From NCBI GenBank assembly GCA_038227045.1, contig JBBRQD010000056.1:1-34693 (forward strand): a DNA stretch of 34,693 bases, written 5' to 3'. Under the pieces are notes generated by a model. It did no database searches. It was given only the letters and a program-made list of their open reading frames with translations, and had not been told where the DNA came from. This DNA comes from JANXLS01 sp038227045. Its GTDB lineage: Bacteria; Planctomycetota; SZUA-567; H5-PLA8. Shown one piece after another: positions 15,432-23,824 of this stretch (positions are counted from its first letter, which is position 1; each line of letters starts with the position of its first letter). Both the position numbers and the translations under genes were made by a program.

Positions 15432-16316
15432 ATGGAAAAAATTAAAATACGCTTAATGAGCGAGCGGAACTACGAGTTGATTCCAATCGACCAGATCGTT
15501 GTGGTCAACTCCCGCTCACGGGAAAAACGCCAATTCAAAGAAAATGTAAGAAGCATTGGACAGTTGGGCTTATACATGCCCATATTGGTGAACAAGCACC
15601 GTCTCAAAGACACAGGAAAATACGAGCTCATTTGCGGAGAGGGGCGGTTGCTGGCACACAAGGAGCTGGGGAAGACGGAGATCAAAGCCGAAATCGTTGA
15701 TGAGACCGATGACGACGCACTTCTGAAGACGTTGAGCGAGAACATTGCCCGCACCAGATCAGTATCTATGGAGTACGCCCGCTCGCTGAAGACGATGTTC
15801 GATATGAACATCAGTCTTGACCAACTGTCCGCAATTACGGGAAAGACGCCCGAGTACGTACGATCATTCATTCGACTCATGGAGCAAGGTGAGGAGCGCC
15901 TCATTAAAGGCGTTGAGGATGGTATTTTTTCGATGAATTTCGCACTCAACGTGGCGCAAAGCTCAGATAGGTCGGTACAGCACCTATTGATGGATGCGTT
16001 CGACAACGGCGTGGTCACAACCACAAATCTCGGGTGCGTCCGGCGCATAATCGAGGATCGGCTGCAAAAAGGGCGCAGCCTCTCATCTGGCAAGCGCGCC
16101 GAACCGCCATATACGGTTGATAAGCTCAAATATGACATTCGGCAAATTACGAGACAGAAGGAAGCGTTTGTATATGAGGTTGGTCAAAAGGAAAATCGGT
16201 TGTTTCGCATTCTGATGGCACTGAAAAAGTTGAGCGACGATGTCAGGTTCACGTCGATGCTGAAATCCGAAGATTTGACTGAACAACCGCAGCTCAAAGG
16301 GCATTACGAGTTCTAA
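15432..16316 (+). CDS. ParB/RepB-like protein 1
   Basis: 294 residues. ParB N-terminal domain: LIPIDQIVVVNSRSR, QFKENVRSIGQLGLYMPILVNK, and CGEGRLLAHKELG in place of the G-E-R-R box that binds CTP in ParB. It continues into a helix-turn-helix region (SLDQLSAITGKTPEYVRSFIRLMEQ) and a C-terminal coiled segment. ParB proteins bind parS and spread on DNA as CTP-switched clamps; RepB-type relatives occur in plasmids and integrated elements. No ParA ATPase gene is nearby, so classical partition is unlikely, and an accessory role in recombination or silencing is possible. An AGG-rich site (TCGGAGGCAAC) precedes ATG 15432. Confidence 0.8.
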   Translation: MEKIKIRLMSERNYELIPIDQIVVVNSRSREKRQFKENVRSIGQLGLYMPILVNKHRLKDTGKYELICGEGRLLAHKELGKTEIKAEIVDETDDDALLKTLSENIARTRSVSMEYARSLKTMFDMNISLDQLSAITGKTPEYVRSFIRLMEQGEERLIKGVEDGIFSMNFALNVAQSSDRSVQHLLMDAFDNGVVTTTNLGCVRRIIEDRLQKGRSLSSGKRAEPPYTVDKLKYDIRQITRQKEAFVYEVGQKENRLFRILMALKKLSDDVRFTSMLKSEDLTEQPQLKGHYEF

Positions 16317-16338
16317 TTTGTGAACTGGGAGATCTAAC

Positions 16339-17196
16339 ATGGGTAAGTCCGCGAAGGTGCAGGGAATCGATATTCCTATCGTAAAGCTGACCCCTGTAAA
16401 AAGGCGACCTGTCAGCGCCAAAAACTACGCAAAGTTGGTTGCCAACTTGAAAGCGGTGGGCTTGATTCAGCCGCTTTGTGTATGCCGGGATGGAGACCAA
16501 TACTTCATTCTGGACGGTTACATTCGGTTTCAAGCCTTGACGGAACTTGGAGTGGTGACCGTCCCCTGCCTGCTGATGGACAGTTGCGATATCTACACTT
16601 CCAACCGGCAGGTAAATCATTTGTCGCCTCATCAAGAAACGCAGCTTTTGCGAAAGGCGCTCGAAAAGCTCGACAAGAAAACCATTGCAGCAGCCTTTGG
16701 AATTGAATCCCTTGATTCTCGCCTCGGGATGAGCATGCGTAAGGACATGCATGCAGAGGTATTAAAGGCGTTGGAGTCTGGACAAATCCAACAGCAGGTT
16801 GCGCGGGAATTGGCATATGTGCTGCACAAACGGCAGCTTGAAATAATGCAGCTCATGAAGCAAGCGGGAGACTGGTCACTCCCGTTTGTGCGGGCGCAAA
16901 TTCTGAGCACGCCGCCGGCACTCCGGGGAAACAAAAGACGGCGGAACAATCCGTGGGAGCAGCACGACGATAAGAAACGCAGCCTGGCGAAAAAACTGCA
17001 AGAGGTCGAGAAGCATCATGATTTTTACAGCGGACTTTATCGTCAATATGTTGCTGATTTGTTAAAGCTGGCAATCTATGTACGCCAGATTCTGACGCGT
17101 CCGTCATTGCACGCGCACCTTGCTTCTAACTACCCGGAAGCATTCGCGCTTTTTGAGTCAGTACAGAAGGAAAACGAGGAGAAGGTCGCCGTCTAG
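16339..17196 (+). CDS. ParB/RepB-like protein 2 (RepB C-terminal type)
   Basis: 285 residues. A shorter ParB-like N-terminal domain (IDIPIVKLTPVKRRPVSAKNY, NLKAVGLIQPLCVCRDGDQY, ILDGYIRFQALTELG) is followed by LSPHQETQLLRKALEKL and a helical C-terminal region. The latter resembles what databases call the plasmid partitioning protein RepB C-terminal domain. The GYIR motif replaces the canonical GERR, so nucleotide binding may be altered. It follows ParB-like 1 by 22 bases with its own GGAG upstream. The two proteins are diverged paralogues and may heterodimerise; that is inference. No ParA is seen. Confidence 0.78.
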   Translation: MGKSAKVQGIDIPIVKLTPVKRRPVSAKNYAKLVANLKAVGLIQPLCVCRDGDQYFILDGYIRFQALTELGVVTVPCLLMDSCDIYTSNRQVNHLSPHQETQLLRKALEKLDKKTIAAAFGIESLDSRLGMSMRKDMHAEVLKALESGQIQQQVARELAYVLHKRQLEIMQLMKQAGDWSLPFVRAQILSTPPALRGNKRRRNNPWEQHDDKKRSLAKKLQEVEKHHDFYSGLYRQYVADLLKLAIYVRQILTRPSLHAHLASNYPEAFALFESVQKENEEKVAV

Positions 17197-17212
17197 CTCA
17201 GGAGCGAAAATC

Positions 17213-17848
17213 ATGGCGGGCGAAGCTTGTTACGCAAATCGCTTTGGAGAAATGTTTTATCTCCATTCGAAAGTCTCAGCACGGCGCATTCGTTACACAA
17301 TGTCCAAGACATCGTCAATGGCTCTTAAGACTATTCCGCATGGGTATGAAATACGCGAGAGCGTAAATGGCTTGGTGTCAGTAGGGCGAATCCGAATTAG
17401 CAGCATAACCGATCTTGAATTTGGCGCAGTGACTTCTGCTTTGGGGAGGTTGCACCCCAGTTGCTACAAAGCAGTTGCCGAGGGAAGATGCATAACGATC
17501 TTCGCCTCAGCGGAAGATGGCAAACGGTTTTCAGAGTCAATTGACGCAGACTTTGCCGAAGGTTTTGCAACAGCACTAGAAGAGATATTTTCACGCCGTT
17601 ACGACAGGGAATTAGTCGAGTTATTCCGCGCGAGCCGGCGCAAGCAGAATGGGAAAACCCATTGTGTTCGATATTATCCAATAATGCGCTTTCGATTGAT
17701 CGGGAGCGGAACCCGTACTTTTCGTGTCCAGCGCATATACTTTTCCGGCGACAAGGATTGGCTCACGTTGGAGACGCTAGCGCTTTCAGCGGCGGTAATG
17801 AGATACGTTCCACACCTGGGTCGCGATAGCTTTTTTGACCTGCTATGA
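17213..17848 (+). CDS. Unknown protein of the recombinase operon
   Basis: 211 residues, not recognised. Soluble mixed alpha/beta look, with IPHGYEIRESVNGLVSVGRIRI near the N terminus and a segment FAEGFATALEEIFSRRYDRELVE that looks helical. No catalytic motif, membrane segment or signal peptide. ATG 17213 is chosen because CAGGAG lies 9 bases upstream and it directly follows the preceding stop at 17196; an open frame extends upstream inside the ParB gene without a good site. Its stop overlaps the next ATG (ATGA), so it is translationally coupled to the repeat protein. Confidence 0.7.
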   Translation: MAGEACYANRFGEMFYLHSKVSARRIRYTMSKTSSMALKTIPHGYEIRESVNGLVSVGRIRISSITDLEFGAVTSALGRLHPSCYKAVAEGRCITIFASAEDGKRFSESIDADFAEGFATALEEIFSRRYDRELVELFRASRRKQNGKTHCVRYYPIMRFRLIGSGTRTFRVQRIYFSGDKDWLTLETLALSAAVMRYVPHLGRDSFFDLL

Positions 17849-18912
17849 AACGATCATCGAAAACTTGTCACACTCCCCGGCTCAAAGGGCGCGTCCTCGG
17901 TATCTCTTTGGTTGGCAGGGTTTCACGTAAGCGCCGTTCCCGGCGTAAATGGAGCACGAAGGCTATTATCGAATTAATATCCCGGCGAAAATCCTTGGGC
18001 CAAAGTCTGCGGCGATTTCAGGTTTTTGCTGACGACCGTCCACTCGTCATTGCCGCCTCAAAATATCTCGGCAATTGGTCACATGCGCTGCGCGCGGCGG
18101 GGATCGATCCAAACAGCGTAATCCCATATAAACAATGGCCCAGGCAGGCAGTTGTCGGGGCCATCCAATTGCGTTTTGCGACAAATGCACCGTTAAATTC
18201 GCACTCTGTTCAACATTCCGATCCAAATTTGTATATGGCGGCATGTCGTAGATTCGGATCCTGGACTAGCGCTGCAAATGCGGCGGGGGTCAACACAAAC
18301 TTGGTTCGGCGACAACGCCCCGAATGGACGCGAGAGGCTATTATTCGAACAATTCAAACATACGCTGAATTGGGGCGGCCGTTAAATGCTCAAAGTATCA
18401 AGCCTTCGTCTTTGTTGGCGAGCGGGTATCGGCTATGGGGATCGTGGGACGAAACATTAAGAGCTGCAGGGATGGATCCAGAATTGATTCGAGAACATCG
18501 GGTTTGGACTAAAACGAACGTGATTCAGGAAATAGCGTTACGCGCAAAGAAAGGCATTCCAATCAACGCTAGTTCTATTCAAAAGGAAGCTGGGTCTCTT
18601 ATGGCTGCTGCACGGAATTTCTTTGGGACCTGGCATGACGCGCTGCGTTGTGCGGGATTCCATCCAGATGAGATCAGGCGTTGTCTGCCTGCGTGGACAC
18701 GTAGCCGAATTATCGCCACGTTACGTGAGTATGAAAAGAATGGCTATCCATTGAAGCCTCGTCACGTAAGACCACATTCACTAAGAACTGCAGCGAAACG
18801 CTTGTTTGGTTCGTGGAAAGCAGCGCTTTGTGCTGCAGGATTTCCGAATCTTGCACAATATAAATCTCGGTATCGACGCTCACGACATCGTCGTGCTTCG
18901 TTTGCCACATGA
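17845..18912 (+). CDS. Protein of five homing-endonuclease-associated (HNH) repeats
   Basis: 355 residues made almost entirely of five ~60-residue units starting near residues 36, 98, 161, 221 and 284. Consensus by eye: W(T/S)..-(A/I)II..I......G.PLN..S......L..AA.R.FGSW..AL.AAG. This matches the homing-endonuclease-associated repeat family (PF18780), a likely DNA-binding module found beside HNH nucleases. No HNH nuclease motif is present; the ends are short, basic tails (SRKRRSRRK at the start, RYRRSRHRRA at the end). Probably a modular DNA-binding protein. It closes the six-gene plus-strand operon and ends 51 bases before the end of the convergent integrase gene. Confidence 0.78.
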   Translation: MKRSSKTCHTPRLKGRVLGISLVGRVSRKRRSRRKWSTKAIIELISRRKSLGQSLRRFQVFADDRPLVIAASKYLGNWSHALRAAGIDPNSVIPYKQWPRQAVVGAIQLRFATNAPLNSHSVQHSDPNLYMAACRRFGSWTSAANAAGVNTNLVRRQRPEWTREAIIRTIQTYAELGRPLNAQSIKPSSLLASGYRLWGSWDETLRAAGMDPELIREHRVWTKTNVIQEIALRAKKGIPINASSIQKEAGSLMAAARNFFGTWHDALRCAGFHPDEIRRCLPAWTRSRIIATLREYEKNGYPLKPRHVRPHSLRTAAKRLFGSWKAALCAAGFPNLAQYKSRYRRSRHRRASFAT

Positions 18913-18963
18913 ATCACTCAATCGAGCATGCTGCAGTTGTTATAGCGCGCGCAGTATTTTCAT

Positions 18964-20292
18964 TCAGGCCAGCTGGGCGCACACGGCGGGAGCCAGCGGC
19001 GCACTTGAAATCCCAATTTCAGGCAAGTCGGCTACGGCCGCCGCCATGCGTTTTTTGTCTTTATGGATGTACACTGCGAGCGTAAACGCCGCGGACGCGT
19101 GTCGCATGATCGACTGGACCGTTTTGATGTCCGCGCCGTTCGCGACGAGCCGCGTTCCGCAGGTATGGCGCAAGGCGTGCAGATCGATACTCCGGCCTGC
19201 GGCGTCGGTTTTTTCCAGTTTCCATTTGTGCGGCGTTCTAACCGGGCGGCCTTCGGCGTTTACCGGAATCGAGTCGCCACGTTTGTCCAGCGGGATGCGA
19301 AAGGCCAAGCCCGCAGCAACCAAATCGTCGTCGAAGCATCGCAGCGCGCGGCTCGTAAGCATGACAACCGCCGATATTGGCTGCGGTTTCAATTCGGCTT
19401 TGCGCGCCTTCAATGCGGCGAGCAACCCTGGCGTCATCGGCAGTTCCTCAGTCTTACCATTTTTGGTAGTTTCAGCGCGCAGGCGGATGGTTCCGGAATC
19501 GAGATCAAGATCGGCCCAGCGCAAACATGCCGCTTCGTTTTTTCGCAATCCGGCTTCGATCATCAATCGGTAAATCAAGACCATGTTTCGGCCCTCGCTT
19601 GCCAACCGGGCTTGAACTTTGAGTTGAATCTCTACAAATTTATAGGAGCCATCCTTTTTCGGGCGATTTGACCGCCCGCGGCGTTGCCGGCGCAATGGGC
19701 CATCGATTGCCGCCGCGAGCAACCGGGAAATCTCTTCTTCAGAAAGTGCGCGCCGAACTTTTACAGGGTCGCCCTTTACCCGTTTGATGCATGCCAGCGG
19801 GTTATAAAGGAGGCGTCGCGTCGTCACCGCCCAATTCAGAAGTGCTTTGATTGCAATGAGGGGAGAGTTGACTGTATTGGCGGCGTATCCTTCAGCGCTG
19901 AGGCTGGCAAGGTAGCCGTCGATTGCGCTCGGGTTCAAATCGCGGATGAATATCGCGCGAATTGCGGTGAGCATGTTTTTTATGTCGCGGTCGGTGTTGT
20001 ACACATGTCGGACACTGGCGCGCTGCCGCAGTGAAACCAGATAGTCCTTGAGTAAATCCTCAATTCGGATGTTTGCTGCCCGTTGCGTCGGAAGGCCGTT
20101 TTTCTCGTTCAAAACGTCCATCTCTGCTTTTCGCAACGCGTCCAATGCCTGTTCCCTTGTGAGGCCAACTTTTCGCCGAACGCTGCGTCCGGTCGAGTCT
20201 CTATACTCCATGTACCACCCGGTCGTCATCTTCTCGACGCGCGTGCCGTCCGCCTTCTTGTACGCATATTTCGGTCTGTAAACTCGTCCCAT
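18964..20292 (-). CDS. int: Tyrosine recombinase / phage-type integrase
   Basis: 442 residues. A basic N-terminal arm-binding region (WYMEYRDSTGRSVRRKVGLTREQA) is followed by a core-binding SAM-like domain (about 75-165) and the catalytic domain. Catalytic residues visible: Arg250 (EAGLRKNE), Lys277 (TTKNGK), His372 and Arg375 (HALRHT), His398 (MRHAS) and nucleophile Tyr408 (AVYIH). All are present, so the enzyme should be active. An insertion rich in Arg/Lys at 198-215 is unusual. ATG 20292 is chosen because AAAGGAGG lies 9 bases upstream; an extension to 20319 has nothing comparable. It follows the excisionase-like gene by 49 bases. Its attachment site is not adjacent; the tRNA-Ala repeats, about 9 kb away, are candidates. 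Confidence 0.92.
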   Translation of the reverse strand: MGRVYRPKYAYKKADGTRVEKMTTGWYMEYRDSTGRSVRRKVGLTREQALDALRKAEMDVLNEKNGLPTQRAANIRIEDLLKDYLVSLRQRASVRHVYNTDRDIKNMLTAIRAIFIRDLNPSAIDGYLASLSAEGYAANTVNSPLIAIKALLNWAVTTRRLLYNPLACIKRVKGDPVKVRRALSEEEISRLLAAAIDGPLRRQRRGRSNRPKKDGSYKFVEIQLKVQARLASEGRNMVLIYRLMIEAGLRKNEAACLRWADLDLDSGTIRLRAETTKNGKTEELPMTPGLLAALKARKAELKPQPISAVVMLTSRALRCFDDDLVAAGLAFRIPLDKRGDSIPVNAEGRPVRTPHKWKLEKTDAAGRSIDLHALRHTCGTRLVANGADIKTVQSIMRHASAAFTLAVYIHKDKKRMAAAVADLPEIGISSAPLAPAVCAQLA

Positions 20293-20341
20293 TTCTGAGC
20301 GTCCTCCTTTCGTCCACATCAGGGCGGCACGTGCGAAACAA

Positions 20342-20617
20342 TCAAGGCGTTACTGAGCGTTTTTCGAGTTTTTTTTCGGATGCGCTCCATTCCTTGAATG
20401 CCGCCGCCGGTGGGCACCCGACGCGAACCCAGGCTGCGACGTCGTCCGGAAAAAAGCGCGGCGATGCGCCAACGCGGACGTGGGGAATACTTCCGGGCTC
20501 CGTGGCCTGGCGCATCAATGCCGACCAGAGCCAACGCGGGGACCTGCGCAAATACATGGCGCATTCACGAACAGTCCAGAGCGCACGCATTCCGGAATCT
20601 GGCAAAACATTGCTCAT
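20342..20617 (-). CDS. Excisionase-like helix-turn-helix protein
   Basis: 91 residues. WTVRECAMYLRRSPRWLWSALM, then HVRVGASPRFFPDDVAAWVR, follow the excisionase/MerR-like HTH_17 pattern: a first helix pair, a variable basic loop and a RF...DV..W end. Such proteins bend attachment-site DNA and steer the integrase towards excision, or act as small repressors. ATG 20617 is preferred over ATG 20713, because the HTH begins soon after it and the longer form would add a Phe-rich stretch unlike the family; neither start has a strong ribosome site. It sits directly upstream of int in the same direction and is divergent from the ATPase operon, a classic control-region position. Confidence 0.7.
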   Translation of the reverse strand: MSNVLPDSGMRALWTVRECAMYLRRSPRWLWSALMRQATEPGSIPHVRVGASPRFFPDDVAAWVRVGCPPAAAFKEWSASEKKLEKRSVTP

Positions 20618-20819
20618 TTGCTTTGATCTCCAATTAAAACTGCTTGTGAAAAGATGCAGCATTAGGAAGTTCGGCGCATCCCCTCGACCGGAGATGAAAA
20701 ATGGAGTAGTCATATGAGCGAAATATGTTCACATCGGCTGGAACGTGAGCCTGGAAACGTGACGGGAAATCTCGCCGTTCTTGCGTAAAATCGGCACGGG
20801 TCGACAGAATTGGAGATTT
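20618..20819. promoter_or_regulatory. Divergent control region with repeated operator-like words
   Basis: About 200 bases between the excisionase start and the ATPase start. CTGGAACGTGA at 20738-20748 is repeated as CTGGAAACGTGA at 20751-20762, a direct repeat with a ~13-base step. An 8-base palindrome TCATATGA lies at 20710-20717. TTGCGT at 20781 followed by ACAGAAT near 20804 is a weak -35/-10 pair for the rightward operon. The ATPase ribosome site TGGAG lies at 20811-20815. Confidence 0.5.
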
Positions 20820-22688
20820 ATGCGGTCACACCAGATCCTATCCCTGAAGATTAGCGGCGGCTTTTTGGACGGAATGCACGCGACGTTTGCCCCGGGCCTC
20901 AACTGCGTCATTGGCGCGCGCGGGACGGGCAAAACCACGACGCTGGAGTTCATGCATTATGCGCTGCTGGGCTGCCAGGGTGAATACGATGCACCCGTTT
21001 CCAAACGTCTCGCGGAATTGATCAAGAAAAACCTCGGCGGCGGCCGGATTGAATTGACCATCCAGACCAAGGACGGCCTGCGCTATACGATCAGCCGCGC
21101 CGCAGAAGAACCGTCTGTTGTAACGGGCGGCGATGGCCAGCCGGTCGAAGTGTCATTTCGCTCCGGGCTATTCAACACCGACATCTTTAGTCAGAACGAG
21201 GTCGAGGGCATTGCGGACGACCCCATTTCACAATTGGAATTGATCGATAATTTTGAGGTTGAGGCGCTTCGAGATCTCAACACCGCATTGAGCCAGAAAT
21301 CGGCGGCGCTGCAAATGAACGCAAGCGCGCTGCGCCCAATCCGTGAGGAAATCGAGCGACTGCGGGACGCCGTGGCGACGACCAAGCCTGTCGAAGAACA
21401 ACTGAAGGCGTACAAAACGGAGGAAACCGCAGACGCGAAGGAAATGAATCGCGCCCACGAGGCCAAGGCGCTGCGGGATCGTGAAGATCGTGCAGGACAG
21501 TCATTGGTGGACGGGATCAAGACATTTCGAACCGATGCCGGGCGCTTGAAGGGCCGGCTGGGGGCCACGGTGCGCAGCGCACTCGCGGCGGAATTGTTAA
21601 AGGGTCCCAATGGGGACCAGATGACCGCGATGCAAGACACGATGGCTGCTTTGGTCGCGCGCGTAGAAGAACATTTGGCCGACATCGAACGGCTTTTGTC
21701 TGGAAGCGAAGCGGAGCTTATTTCGCAGCGGGCGAAACTGGCGCTCACGCACAAGCAACGCGAGCTGGAATTCCGCGCGCTCCTCGAAAAACAACGCATT
21801 GCGCTCGGCGAAGCGGCAGAACGCACCGCGTTGGAACGCCGGCGAAATGAACTGTTGGCCGCCCGGCAGAAATTGGCGGAACAACAGCAACGACTTGAAG
21901 AATTAAATGCCGAGCGGCGCACTTTACTGGATGAATTGGCGGCGTTGCGGGATCAGCGATTCAAATTGCGCAAGAAGGTCGTGGAGCGGATCAATCTGGA
22001 TCTGAATCCCACGATCCGCGTGGGAATAACGCAGTCCGGATACATCGACGACTACCGCGCCAAGATTGCTGAAACGTTTAGGGCAAATCAAATCCGTTCG
22101 CCTGCGGTCGCTGCAAAATTGGCGCAGTCGTTATCTCCGGCCGACTTGGTTGAGGCCGTTCGCAAACCGGATTTTGAATTGTTGCGTGATCGGCTGGGAC
22201 TGACCAAAGAACAAAGTGAAAGGGTCGTGTCCGCGTTAAACAATCCGGATTTTCTACTCGAATTAGAGGGCTTCGAATTGTTAGACCTGCCGAGCATAGA
22301 GTTACTGCACGGCGACCAATACAAGCCTTCTTCGTCGCTCTCGACGGGCCAGAAGTGTACGTCGATTCTTCCGATTTTGCTGCTGGAAAGCGCGAGTCCG
22401 TTGCTCATTGATCAGCCGGAGGACAATCTCGACAATAGCTTCATCTATGACACCATCGTGGAAAAGCTGCGGAAAATCAAAACGCAGCGGCAGCTCATTT
22501 TTATTACACATAACCCCAACGTCGTTGTTCTCGGGAATTCAGACATGGTCTTCGTGATGGAGTCCGACGGGAAAGTCGCGCGTATTGCAAAGAGTGGGAC
22601 CGTGGACGAATGCAAAACGCCGATTGTAAAATCGCTTGAAGGCGGGAAGCAGGCGTTCGAAATGCGCCGGGAGAGGTATAAATTCTGA
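20820..22688 (+). CDS. SMC/RecF-like coiled-coil ATPase
   Basis: 622 residues. Walker A GARGTGKTT at 32-40, an ABC-type signature LSTGQ near 507-511, Walker B LLIDQPEDNLDN near 528-539 and the His of ITHNPN near 564 make a complete split ATPase head. Between them lie ~350 residues with long Glu/Arg/Leu-rich coiled coils. Such ATPases (RecF, RecN, Rad50 and defence relatives) clamp DNA or sense DNA ends; the head looks closest to the AAA_23-type ATPases of defence loci. ATG 20820 has GGAG 5 bases upstream; a TTG at 20781 has no ribosome site. First gene of a three-gene operon: its TGA shares one base with the kinase ATG. Confidence 0.85.
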   Translation: MRSHQILSLKISGGFLDGMHATFAPGLNCVIGARGTGKTTTLEFMHYALLGCQGEYDAPVSKRLAELIKKNLGGGRIELTIQTKDGLRYTISRAAEEPSVVTGGDGQPVEVSFRSGLFNTDIFSQNEVEGIADDPISQLELIDNFEVEALRDLNTALSQKSAALQMNASALRPIREEIERLRDAVATTKPVEEQLKAYKTEETADAKEMNRAHEAKALRDREDRAGQSLVDGIKTFRTDAGRLKGRLGATVRSALAAELLKGPNGDQMTAMQDTMAALVARVEEHLADIERLLSGSEAELISQRAKLALTHKQRELEFRALLEKQRIALGEAAERTALERRRNELLAARQKLAEQQQRLEELNAERRTLLDELAALRDQRFKLRKKVVERINLDLNPTIRVGITQSGYIDDYRAKIAETFRANQIRSPAVAAKLAQSLSPADLVEAVRKPDFELLRDRLGLTKEQSERVVSALNNPDFLLELEGFELLDLPSIELLHGDQYKPSSSLSTGQKCTSILPILLLESASPLLIDQPEDNLDNSFIYDTIVEKLRKIKTQRQLIFITHNPNVVVLGNSDMVFVMESDGKVARIAKSGTVDECKTPIVKSLEGGKQAFEMRRERYKF

Positions 22689-23824
22689 TGCGCGCGGTAG
22701 AGCACCTGGATGACGAACTGGCGCAGCACTACACACGGCTCAAAGCCGATGGCGAAGCGTTACCGTGGCGCGACCGGCGCGAGTTGGTGCGCGTGATCAG
22801 ACGACTGCTGGAATCCGGAAAAACCAGCGCAATGGCACTTAAGCTGTTGCATCTGCTTACCAACGACAGCCGAGGCGAAGTGCGGGCGGAAATCGCGGAA
22901 TCGCTCACACACCTGCCAGACCAGGATTTTCTAGCGCTTTCGGCAAAACTACTGAAGGACGATTACGCATTCGCGGCGCACGCCGCGGAGCGCGCGCTGG
23001 CGCGGCGGCGAAAAGGCCAGGACGACTTGGATCGGCGCGAACGCGCGTTGGAGGGTGTGGAGGAAGAGTACAGCCGGATTGTGCGCAAGTTTGGCGTGGA
23101 AGCGGCGGAACTGGCGCGGCACATCGCCGAGAAATTATACGAGACACAGATCGGCGGAACGGTTCACACGATGCGCACACTATTATCCCCGCTGCGTGCG
23201 CGCCTGGATAATTTGCAGGCCCAAGTGGATATCGCCCAGCATCGCGAAACGTTGCGCAAATGCAGCGATCTGTCGGCGCTCCTGGAAAAGCATCTTCTCA
23301 ATTTGAGGGAATATGCGCGTCCGGTCAATGTGGAACGCAACGTTGAAAAACTATCTGCACTACTGATCGACGCAGAGCAACGGGCGCGCGAATCTCTGGA
23401 ATCTGAAAAGCGATTTCCGGATGGTGTGCGTATTTCCAGAAAAGTGCCGGATACGATTTTCGTGCAAATTGCGCGCGAACAAATGGTCGTGGCCTTTACG
23501 AACGTGATCAAGAACGCACTGGAGGCGCTGCCCTCAAAAGGCAAACCGGGCTCCGTTCGAATCATCGCTCACGTGGAAAGTGATCTTGTTGAAATTACAA
23601 TCAGCGACAATGGCGCAGGGCTGACAGAATTGGAACTGAGCGCGCTTCGAGCGTTTCGCGCGGGTCAGACTACGCTGAAAACCTATGGAACGGGTTGGGG
23701 GTTGCCGCAGGCGCACAAGACGATTTGTGCGCATGGTGGATCGCTCTCGTTGAAAAGCCTAATGGGTAAAGGGACGACGGTGACGGCAATTCTTCCAATC
23801 GTATCGGAAGACGACAACCCATGA
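22688..23824 (+). CDS. Cytoplasmic histidine kinase with N-terminal HEAT-like repeats
   Basis: 378 residues, no membrane helix. Residues 30-108 form HEAT-like helical pairs (AMALKLLHLLTNDSRGEVRAEIAESL, then FLALSAKLLKDDYAFAAHAAERAL). A coiled segment (110-135) leads to the phosphoacceptor region TVHTMRTLLSPL with His160. The HATPase domain has N box NVIKNALEALP (Asn276), G1 DNGAGL and G2 YGTGWGLP, so the kinase should be active. The soluble form with a protein-interaction domain in place of a membrane sensor suggests the input is another protein, most simply the ATPase encoded just before it. It overlaps the ATPase gene by one base and the response regulator by four (ATGA). Confidence 0.85.
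   Translation: MRAVEHLDDELAQHYTRLKADGEALPWRDRRELVRVIRRLLESGKTSAMALKLLHLLTNDSRGEVRAEIAESLTHLPDQDFLALSAKLLKDDYAFAAHAAERALARRRKGQDDLDRRERALEGVEEEYSRIVRKFGVEAAELARHIAEKLYETQIGGTVHTMRTLLSPLRARLDNLQAQVDIAQHRETLRKCSDLSALLEKHLLNLREYARPVNVERNVEKLSALLIDAEQRARESLESEKRFPDGVRISRKVPDTIFVQIAREQMVVAFTNVIKNALEALPSKGKPGSVRIIAHVESDLVEITISDNGAGLTELELSALRAFRAGQTTLKTYGTGWGLPQAHKTICAHGGSLSLKSLMGKGTTVTAILPIVSEDDNP

Noticed and set aside
15432..17196. Complete ParAB partition system
   Set aside because: Two ParB-like genes are present, but no ParA-type Walker ATPase is encoded nearby.
21191..21922. Antisense Ser/Arg-rich frame (243 codons) inside the ATPase gene
   Set aside because: Low-complexity shadow of the Glu/Arg/Ala-rich coiled coil on the other strand.
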